From: Hydrangea macrophylla
Taxonomy: Eukaryota; Streptophyta; Magnoliopsida; Cornales; Hydrangeaceae
Length of the DNA stretch: 64,000 bases
Assembly (NCBI GenBank): GCA_033977485.1
Contig: CM066987.1
Coordinates: 84,687,588-84,751,587 of the forward strand
Reading direction: 5' to 3'
The position numbers and the translations under genes were made by a program. Below are positions 56,146-64,000 of the stretch, one piece after another; within the stretch, counting starts at the first letter, position 1; every line of letters begins with the position of its first letter. Under the pieces are notes generated by a model. The model was given only the letters and a program-made list of their open reading frames with translations, was not told the DNA's origin and searched no databases.

Positions 56146-57345
56146 ATGGCTTCTCGTATCAACCTGCATTCTGAGGAAGGTTTGGCTGATTTTCGGCAGG
56201 TATGGGAAATTCCTGACGACGTCCAAGTTCGTCCTTACGTTGAGGGGGAAGTCGTAGCTTCCCTTCCGTCATCATCAGCCGCTATCTGCTGATAGTGGTA
56301 GGGCTACGTTTCCCTCTTCCAGCTCTGTTCTGCGATCTTTTACATGGATTGCACTTTCTGTTGGCCATTTGCCGTCCGAATCTTGCTTGTCTCCTTTGGG
56401 GTATCAGCGCCCTGTGCCAACATCTTAGCATACTTCTTCGTTCTCGGGAAGTCGCCCGCAGTTACACCCTGAACATTACCCGAGGGGAACCTTACTTAAA
56501 GGTTGGTGCTGGGGGAAGGCATCTTGTTCGCGGTTTAGACTTCCCAAACAAGAACTGACATCACTACCCCAAAGTGGTGGTTTCAGGGAATTTGTTGGTT
56601 GACCCTTCTCTTCGTCCTACACAGGCTTTTTAGCCTGACTTTTGCAAGTTGTCCTATACCGCATTTCGGGAGGTCGTGGTTACCAGTGCTGATGAGGAGG
56701 CGATCAACCAATCTGTTGGGGCTGGGTTTACATTTGACAACTTGATGAGGCATCCCGGGGGTGATCCTGCTGAGGGAGTTGGGCCTGAGCCTGAAGAGGC
56801 CGCAATTCCGAATCTTGCCGTAGTTGCCTCGAGATCCCGACAGTTAACGGGGTCTAGAGGTCTGTCTTCTGGGTTACCCCCACAAAGGCAGCCTCAACAA
56901 TCCGGAGGTGCAATTTCCTTGTCTACCAGTTCTGATTCATTTGAGGCCACCGATAGTGAGGGGCCTCCTGCTCCATTTATGAAAGGAAAAGAGGTTAGAG
57001 AGGGTCCTTCCGTTCGTCCAGACAAAGGAAAAGGGAAAGTTGTAGAAGGAAAGGCCCTTTCCTCCGAAGGTGATGGACAGAGCCCTCCCTCGGGGTCAAT
57101 TGAGTGTCCATCAAAAAGCGCCTGTATGGATGAGGGTCCTTTTGTGGGGTAGAGCTGTTGGACTGGGTTTTCTTTGGCGAATATAGACGAGTGTCTTTAG
57201 AAAGTGGAGAAGTAAGGTGGTCTTCGAGAGACTGAATCTGAGATGCAGTAGGTCTATCTGTGCCATAGATTCTACTCTGAAGGAACTGATGACCAGGATG
57301 GGAGCACTGGAAGCTCAGGTGGAAGCCCTCAAAAGGAAGGATGTT
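56146..57345 (+). pseudogene. Additional gene of the second Tat element, 'gypsy-type transposase'-like N-terminal part
   Basis: ATG at 56146, 'MASRINLHSEEGLADFRQVW'. After a frameshift near 56285 it reads 'GLRFPLPALFCDLLHGLHFL' and 'NLACLLWGISAL', resembling the conserved block of plant proteins annotated as putative gypsy-type transposase. A stop near 56556 and a frame change near 56640 are followed by an open, Pro/Ser/Glu-rich region (56649-57152) and a short coiled coil 'MTRMGALEAQVEALKRKD' (to 57345). Transcription runs opposite to pol and the two ends converge, as in the first Tat element. Function unknown. Confidence 0.5.
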
Positions 57346-57689
57346 AAAGTTTCTTTCTGCTTGCTGTTTTCTTCTTCTTCTTCTTTTTTTTTTTTTTTTT
57401 GGTATTTGCTGGTGGAAGATGGACGATTTTGTAAGAATTTCCTCAAAATAAATAAAGAATTCCTATTCTTGGTAATCTTTGTGCCCATATCTGCCTGCTG
57501 ATTATGGATTTCGTTTGCACACCTTGGTAAAAAAGAAAACTAAAAAATTTGAAATGACTGGCTGGAGATTGAATAACACTGGATAAATAATCTTGAAGAC
57601 AATATCAAATCGAATGGTTTTATTTATCTGAGGAAGCTTGTATATGAATCAAATGCAAATAAGATGTGACATCGCATTACATGTAGTAC

Positions 57690-58800
57690 TTTTTCAAGTG
57701 TTCAACATGCCAGGACGGGTTTGTCTTCCAAGTCACACATCCAGTATGTCCGTGGTCTGTTGACCTTGACTACTCTGTATGGTCCCTCCCAGTTTGGGGC
57801 TAGTTTGCCATTAGTAGGATCTTTGGTGTTTGGAAAAACTCTTCTTAAGACCAAATCTCCAAGGTGAAAAGTTTGGGGCTTTACCTTCTTATCGAATTAC
57901 TTTGAGATTTTCTGTTGATAAGCTACACGCCGAAGCAAAGTGACTCTTGTTCCTTCCAAGAAATCCAAGTTCTGTAGTAAGCTTTAACTGTTTTGTGCTC
58001 TGGCAGTGAGCTATAAACCCTGAGCATCCATAGCAGTTATGGATTGGGTCCTGGCGGTTGGCAGACCTATTTCCACTGGCAAGACTGCCTCCGTTCCATA
58101 GGCCAGGTAAATGGTGATTCTCCAGTGGTCGTCCTTTTGGTGGTCCGGTATGACCACAATATTTTTGGCAGTTCATCTAACCATCGTCCTTAAGCTTCTT
58201 CCAGTCCTTTCGTCATGGCCTCAAGAATTGTTCTGTTTGTTACCTCAGCTTGACCATTAGCCTGTGGGTGCCCAGGGGGAGAGAAATGATGTCTGATTTG
58301 TAGGCTCTCACAGAATTGTTGGAAGATTGATCCCTCAAATTGGGTTCCATTATCGGTGATTAGGATATGGCGAACACCATATCTATACCCCATGTTTTTT
58401 GGCACGAAGCTTTTCATGTTCGCTTGGCTGGTCTTAGCCAATGCTTCTGCTTTTGCCCATTTCGTAAAATAATCTACTGCAACAACCACAAACTTTTTCC
58501 CTCCTTTAGCAGTTGGAAGAGGACCCACAATATCCATCCCCTATTGGATGAAAGCCAATGGCTCTGGTTAGGGGTCTAGGTTGTGGAGGTTGATGCACAT
58601 ATTTTGCAAACCTTTGGCATTGATCACATTTCTTTACCAACTCCTGGGCGTCATGTTTCATGTTGGGCCAGTAGTATCCCAATGTTAAGGCTTGGTGTGC
58701 TAGGTCCTGGTACCCACATGATTTCCACAAACTCCCTTGTGAATTTCCCCGAGGACGTGGTCTGCTTGGTATGGGGTCAGGCATCTGAGCAACGACTGTG
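57690..58800 (-). pseudogene. Second Tat element: integrase
   Basis: On - a zinc-binding region ('LAHQALTLGYYW' to 'KKCDQCQRFA', about 58700-58600), then the catalytic core with all three acidic residues: 'MDIVGPLP' (58537), 'LITDNGTQF' (about 58360) and 'NGQAEVTNRT' (about 58250). The C-terminal part reads 'AYGTEAVLPVEI' (about 58075) and 'GKLAPNWEGPYRV' (about 57800). Stops occur at about 58190, 58540 and 57890. Integrase inserts the DNA copy into the chromosome. The core itself is intact, unlike that of the first element. Confidence 0.8.
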
Positions 58801-58955
58801 AAAAGGATCTTCTATATAGTATCCCATCTAGGAGCACATAGCGGGCTGCCCTGATTCTCAGTTTCCTGGCCAGCTGCTTGTCATCAGGTAGCTTTCCTTG
58901 CTTTATATAATCGTAGATAGGTTCCAGCTAGGATCTTAGAAGGCCTTCTATGTCG

Positions 58956-59960
58956 TTAAGATGCATCTTTTTCGCATACTGAATGCTCGGGGCTTCTAAT
59001 AAACCTACCTCGACCCCAGAATCTCGAGCCTGCTCTCCAGAGGCTGTCAGCTTGGGCAGCCAATCTGCTCTGCCAGCCATTCTCTTGACCTGGGATTTTT
59101 AGTAGGCTGAACTCTTGAAAATCCTGAGCTAGCCTTCGGACAATTGAATGGTAGGCCTGCATGCTTGCTTCTTTAACTTCAAATTCGCCTCCTGCCTGGT
59201 TGACCACCAATTGGAAATCACAATAAGCCTTGAGGGCTGAGGCCCCACATAGCCTAGCTAGCTGAATGCCAATGATCAGTGCTTCATATTCTGTTTTGTT
59301 GTTTGATGCTCGGAAGCCAAAAACCAATAACTTTTCCAATACTTCACCCTCTGGGGTTTTGAGGACAACGCCTGCTCCGCACCTCATCTTATTTGATGCT
59401 CCATCAGTGTACAGTTCCCATTCCTGCGACCCTGATGATGAATCTGTGACAGATCTTTCCCTGGTAAATTCGGCCACGAAGTCGGCCAGAGCCACTGCCT
59501 TTATTGCCATTCTTGGGATAAACTGAATATCAAACTCCCCAAGCTCTATGGCCCACTTTGCCAATCTCCCTGACGTCTCCGGTTTGTGGAGCATGGATCT
59601 GAGGGGGTGATCAGTGGTACAATGATGACATGCGCCTTACTGACACAACCAAAGCATAAAGCAATTTTTCGAGGTTGGTGTACCTCTTCTCTGGATCCAG
59701 GAGTGTTTTGCCGACCTAGGAGACCAGCTTCTGTACTTTCTCCACTTCTTTGATTAGAATCGAGCTGACAGCATAGTCTGAAACACCCAGGTATAGGTAT
59801 AGTGGTTCATTAGGCTCCGGTGTGGATAGCACCTCTGGGCTTCCAATATAGGCTTTGAGCTCCTCTGGCGTCCATTCGGACGTTGCTCCCCCTTTTAGAG
59901 CTTTGAAGAAGGGGAGGCACCTGTCCGAAGCTTTCGAAATGAAGCGGTTTAATGCTGGCA
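58956..59960 (-). pseudogene. Second Tat element: RNase H and second RNase H domains
   Basis: The first RNase H is in the part from 59960 to about 59600 ('LYLYLGVSDYAVSSILIKE', 'KRYTNLEKL'), broken by a stop near 59716. The second runs from 59594, with 'ELYTDGASNKMRCGAG', 'NNKTEYEALIIG', 'KAYCDFQLVVNQAGGEFEVK' and 'AAQADSL'. The third acidic block is normally S-D-S; here it is C-D-F, with the aspartate kept. Two RNase H domains confirm the Tat lineage. Confidence 0.8.
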
Positions 59961-59973
59961 ACTTCCCATTCAG

Positions 59974-60850
59974 TCATTGAATATCTCTCCTGGTCTTGGG
60001 GGACTTCATCTCCATCAGGGGCTTGATTTGATCTGGGTCAGCCTCTATACCTCTCTGGAACACCAGGAAACCCAAGAATTTTCCTGCAGAGGCTCCAAAT
60101 ACGCACTTAGCTGGATTTAGCTTTAACTGAAACTTCTGGAGAATCTCGAAAGTTCCTCTCAGGTTGCTGACGTGGTCTTCTCCCTTCCTACTTTTCACTA
60201 GCATGTCGTAAATGTATATTTCCATTGACTTCCCAATTTGATCTTGGAACATTGCGTTGACTAATCTCTAATAGGTGGCCCCTGCATTCTTCAATCCGAA
60301 TGACATGACCTTGTAGCAGTAGAGACTTCTGTTGGTAATGAAAGAAGTCTTTTCCTGGTCCAAGTGGTGCATCTTTATCTGGTTGTATCCTGAATATGCA
60401 TCCATAAAAGACAGGAGTTCATTTCCTGTTATTGGGTCCACCAATTGGTCTATCTTAGGGATGGGGAAGCTGTCCTTTGGTTAGGCCTTATTGAGGTCTG
60501 TGTAGTCTATACAAACTCTCCACTTTCCTCCCTTCTTCGGCACCACCACTGTATTGGCCAACCAGGCAAGGTAGTGAACTTCTTGGATATGCTCTACCTC
60601 CAAGAGCCTTTCTACCTCTTTATTAATGATCTCATTCCTCTCATGGGCAAACGTCCTGCGCTTCTGCCTAACTGGTGGATGAATTGGGTCGACAAAAAGA
60701 CGATGTGTAATAACTTGGGGATCTATGCCAACCAGGTCGTGTATGCAAAACCGACTTACTTTCCTTTAGAAATTAGATTAGGAATGCCCTCTGTTGGGCG
60801 TCCGAACGTGTACCAATTTTTATCGTTCTTTGGGGGTGCAGCTCACTGAT
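59974..60850 (-). pseudogene. Second Tat element: reverse transcriptase with mutated active site
   Basis: On - it includes 'VVVPKKGGKWRVCIDYTDLN' (about 60545), 'SFMDAYSGYNQIKMHH' (about 60410), 'FGLKNAGATY' (about 60300) and the catalytic box at about 60214-60200, which reads Y-I-Y-D: the codon at 60208-60210 is TAC, where the family has GAC. Loss of the first catalytic aspartate would abolish polymerisation. Stops at about 60480, 60270 and 59974 also break the frame. Confidence 0.8.
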
Positions 60851-61039
60851 ATGGATCTCCTATACTTTTTCATCTAGCTCCAGCACCAATGGTCTCTCTA
60901 TATCCAGGTCTTCCTCTGTGACCGTCGCTGGTTTGCTCTGAGCTGCATTCTGGACTGGAAGAAGATACTGTGATTGCTATCTAGGATTTAAAGCTTTGAG
61001 AGCAGTGCAACAACACTCCCTTGCTTCTTTCTGATCTCC

Positions 61040-61513
61040 TCAGATAGTCACCACGGCTTCTCGAATGATCAGTTTCATACATAAATGGAAGGATGATGGT
61101 ATTATCCCCAAGTCATGGAGCCTCTGTCTTCCCATAATAATATTATAGGGGGAAAAGGAATTCACAACGTGGAATTCGTCCAGAGTCGTGATGTAATTAG
61201 ACTCCTCTCCCACAGTGATTGGCAATATTACACGACTTTCAGGCACCTTAACTTCTCCATTGAAGCCTGTTAAATTGGATTTGGCTGGCTGTATTCTCCT
61301 CATATCGAAATCCATTTTCTTTAATGTGGATAGAAAAATGACATTAATCGAGCTCCCGTTATCAATAAGGATTTTCCTGATATTGAAATTGGATATCCTC
61401 AAAGTGACAGTCAGAGCGTCCTTATGTGGGAGATGGACCCCGATTAAGTCTTGGTTGGTGAAGGTGATACGTGGTTCCACCCTTGGTTCTTTCTCAAAAC
61501 TGAAAATCCGCAT
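61040..61513 (-). pseudogene. Second Tat element: protease region
   Basis: Open frame of 157 codons on -. The active-site block is 'ILIDNGSSINVIF' (about 61370): D-N-G-S-S, where pepsin-like retroelement proteases mostly have D-T/S-G; the Asn form occurs in Tat-lineage elements, so it need not be inactive. 'YNIIMGRQRLHDLGII' (about 61130) is the conserved C-terminal block. The protease would process Gag-Pol. Confidence 0.75.
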
Positions 61514-62207
61514 AGGGGATACTGAGCCTCTCGTGGAAGTCTCTTCCGAGCTCTGTTGGAGTTTCTGGATCGTCTATGGGGGGCATGTATAACGTTGGGT
61601 TGAACCGGCTGTTGTTGAGGGGTTTGCTCCTGGTTCCTATTTCGCCGGGCGTCTCAGTCATCCCCCTTTCGTCACGCCTTCCGGACCTGTCGTCACACCC
61701 CGCGATATACTGACTGAGCCTTCCTCGTTTGACCAGTTCCTCAATTTCATGCTTGAGAATCTTGCATTCGTCTGTGGTGTGCCCATGATCTTTATGAAAA
61801 TCGCTCAGGCCATTTGAAATCCTCTCTTCCCTTGGATTGGTCCAGGATCTGGGATAATGAGGCATAAAGGCATTCAAGGGTGTATATAGCTCTGCCCTCT
61901 TAAAGTCCGGCTTTCGAGCAGGTCTTTCTAGGGACCTCTGTCTCTTCTTCTCTTCCTTAAATTCCTTCTTGAGAGGCTTCGGGTCAATCATGCTCCTTAG
62001 CTCCTTTCTGGCTATGTTCATATCTTCGACCAGAATGTATTTATTGGCTCGTGCCAGCAGGTCTGCATGAGTCTCGGGGGGGTGTTTGCTGATTGAAGTC
62101 AAGAACAGTCCTGGGTGAAGCCCCGCCTTCAGCGCCGAGTTTGCGAAGCCTTGATCACATCCTTCTACTGTGTTAAGCTCTGTGGTTAAACCGCATGATG
62201 TAATCTC
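61494..62207 (-). pseudogene. Second Tat element: gag C-terminal and zinc-knuckle region
   Basis: From 62102 the frame carries 'ADLLARANKYILVEDMN', basic stretches and 'SDFHKDHGHTTDECKILKHE' (about 61800), the modified zinc-knuckle motif of Tat-type gag, then 'RRDERGMTE' and a linker to the protease. It overlaps the protease frame by about 20 bases at 61494-61513, consistent with a shifted frame created by decay, as the family normally has one frame here. Confidence 0.7.
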
Positions 62208-63101
62208 TTAAGCCTTCCTTCGCCCTTTGCCTGTTGTATAGTCAAATATATGGTCCGGCCCCTTCTTGATCTTCTTGCTGGTCAGGAACTGGTTGATAAA
62301 TTTCACTCCCAGGTCTGCAAATGAAGTGACTGATCTAGGGGGGAGCCTATTATACCAGGAGAAAGCCGTATCGGTGAGCATATTTGAAAAAGCTCGGCAC
62401 ATCAGAGCATTGCTATGGCTGTAAAGAGTCACAGCCTGCTGATAATGGCTGAGATGCTCCGTAGGATCCGATTTCCTATCATACATAGTGAACTTGGGCA
62501 AAATGAATCCCTCGGAGGGGGCTAGTCAGTAATTGACCTAACGAATGGGGGCCTTGCTTTCCCCAGGAGCTTCTGCAATTCTTCTTCCGCCTTCAGTTCC
62601 AGTGCCTCAATAGAGCGATCCTCCGGTTGGTCTTTGTTATCTTCCTTTAGGGAATTTTTGAAACTATCCTTCGGATGGTCCTTCGCATCATCTTTCTTTG
62701 GATGGTTCTTTGGATCATCTTTCTTTTTATGGTCCTTCAAACCGTCCTTGGGATGATCTCCAGACTCGTCGACTCGCTCTTGTTCTCTGTTGTCAATGCC
62801 TCTAGCTGCTGAAGGTAGTTCTGGTCAGGCGGTTGTCATCCCTACGTTCCCTAGGTGGGTTGAATTGACTCCCCACTAGCTGAGACATTGCTTGTTGCTG
62901 TTGGACTAGGACTTGCACAGTATCTGTTAAACTCTTAACCTGCTGCATCATTAGCTCCATTGTAGCTAGGGGCCGAGGAGGCTGAAGTGTCGTGTTCGCA
63001 CCAGTTGACGTCTCTGGAGCCAGTGGATTTAAGTTCCCTGCAGGAGGATTTGTATTACCTTGACGAGAAGGATGAGACGAAGAGTGTCTGGAAGAAGCCA
63101 T
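62208..63101 (-). pseudogene. Second Tat element: gag N-terminal part
   Basis: The start is 63101, 'MASSRHSSSHPSRQGNTNPP', 46 bases from the primer site. After a stop at 62802 there is a segment of charged repeats built from 'KDDPKNHPKKDDAKDHPKD' (62740-62650), an unusual Lys/Asp-rich insertion. The gag core follows from 62501 ('DPTEHLSHYQQAVTLYSH', 'AFSWYNRLPPRSV', 'INQFLTSKKI'). Stops at 62802, 62522 and 62208. Gag forms the particle. Confidence 0.75.
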
Positions 63102-63147
63102 AATGTTGGACAGAAGAAAATGAGGAAAAGACTAAAGGAATTGTTGT

Positions 63148-63165
63148 TTCCCACAGATGGCGCCA
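63148..63165 (-). other. Primer-binding site of the second Tat element
   Basis: On - TGGCGCCATCTGTGGGAA, two bases inside the LTR edge at 63168. This is the form of primer site common in Tat-lineage elements. Confidence 0.85.
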
Positions 63166-63167
63166 AA

Positions 63168-64000
63168 TGATGTTATCTAAATTAGGTTGATTCAGCACAG
63201 CCAACGGGTAGAGTAGCTGATCAGAATTCTTCCGTGATCTGTCCTGCACACAAGGCGACACGAAAAGACTCAAAAGGGGTTATGTTCCCTGAGTCTCCTC
63301 CGATGGCAATGTTAGTCACTGGAAAGAGAGATTGTAAGGAATGTTGATCGGGAGAGATTGTGTGTACCTTTTCCATCGTCGCACCTATGAATATATAGCC
63401 ATGGGCTTCAACTATCTATGGTTATCTCGGCCCAGTCGCCCAATCTTCAGAGAGTTGGTTTAGTCCCATTGGGGATGACCACCCAGATGTATGCCAAGTG
63501 TCCCTCATCCTTAGGTAATGGGATACCATCTCCTGGTTATCAGGAAGAAAGGTTGAGACACAGTTTATGAGCTTAACGGTCCAATGGACTCAGTCTTGGG
63601 CTGATACCCTAGGCTTTAGTCAGCAGGAGTAACATATACTGCACTCTCAGCCTACCCTATGCGCCACGTGTCATATTATGGAGGGGTGGCGAATCTACGT
63701 CTTATCAGCATCCATAGATTATTCAGTGCAACTGCCCCACCACGTCAACGTGTGGCCTTTAAATCTTTACCAAACACATACCCCCTATTTCCAAGGGGAT
63801 CAGGACAATTTGTCTTCTAACAACTAGGGGGCAAGTGTATGGTCTAGATTAAAATATCATAACACGTCAGCATGCTTATGTGGTGTAATCATCACATTAA
63901 ATAATTTCTTCCAAGAGTGATTGGTTGGTGACACCATGTCGGCACGTTGACATGGTGTCACCGCTGCAACCAATTTACTCCACCCCCACCCTCACCCCCA
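63168..64000 (-). repeat. 5' LTR of the second Tat element, cut by the window edge
   Basis: On - it ends 'gataacatca' at 63168. TATA box on - in 'ggctatatattcat' (about 63390-63403). The last bases of the window on - read TGGGGGTGAGGG, so the LTR start may lie at or just past 64000. At least 833 bp are present. Confidence 0.75.

Larger units (their letters stand above)
57520..64000 (-). mobile_element. Second Tat-lineage gypsy element, extends past the right edge
   Basis: On - the order is LTR (63168 to beyond 64000), primer site, gag, protease, RT, two RNase H domains and integrase ending near 57690; the additional gene faces it from 56146. No 3' LTR or polypurine tract was found on the left, so that end is lost or rearranged. 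Pol has several stops and a mutated RT active site. Confidence 0.8.

Noticed and set aside
1..64000. Complete endogenous pararetrovirus or an intact autonomous element
   Set aside because: No movement protein or coat protein motif of caulimovirids was seen, and every pol region present has stops or is missing.

Overview
This is nuclear DNA from a flowering plant, most likely a eudicot. It is AT-rich and contains Ty3/gypsy and Ty1/copia LTR retrotransposons of plant lineages, Stowaway-type MITEs with the plant terminal motif CTCCCTCCGTCCC, and an L1-like LINE remnant. I cannot name the species. Almost all of the window is transposable-element sequence. The only candidate host gene is a small spliced gene near 48.7-49.5 kb.

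Layout: 1-2536 is an AT-rich flank that looks like an LTR of another element. From 2537 to about 47484 lies one 5'-truncated Tat-lineage (Retand-like) gypsy element, whose 3' half has been split by four insertions. Its decayed pol (two RNase H domains, integrase) runs on + from 2537 to 5320. Facing it on - is an additional gene, spread over 46073 to 5414, with a plant mobile domain (PMD), a lysine-rich tail, an intron and a coiled-coil C-terminus. The four insertions are: an Ogre-like element (5541-14958, TSD CCTAC/CCTGC); a chromovirus-like gag-only element (15128-21361, TSD GATCA); an Ogre-type LTR (22620-42882, TSD ATAAT); and a solo LTR (44044-45526, TSD ATAG or AATAG). The third is itself filled with a chimeric Ogre-type LTR, the 5' end of a non-coding copia-like element, and a pol-less Athila element (30724-42844). 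The Athila element carries a further Ogre-type solo LTR (35242-38760) inside its protease gene. The maximum nesting depth is four.

47.6-51.9 kb is a MITE-rich, gene-like interval: three fold-back MITEs, a putative 105-residue basic protein gene with TATA box and GT-AG introns, and a Stowaway containing a 1.28-kb TIR element that contains another Stowaway. 51.9-54.4 kb holds tandem duplications and a LINE endonuclease remnant. 54.4-64.0 kb holds a second Tat-lineage element on -: LTR from 63168, PBS, gag, protease, RT with a lost catalytic aspartate, two RNase H domains, integrase. It again has an opposing + strand additional gene with its own TATA box and G-box and, in a neighbouring fragment, an intron.

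The most interesting signals are the antisense, intron-containing PMD-type genes facing pol in both Tat elements, and the family-specific arrays of short perfect palindromes carried by LTRs of four unrelated families in one nest.
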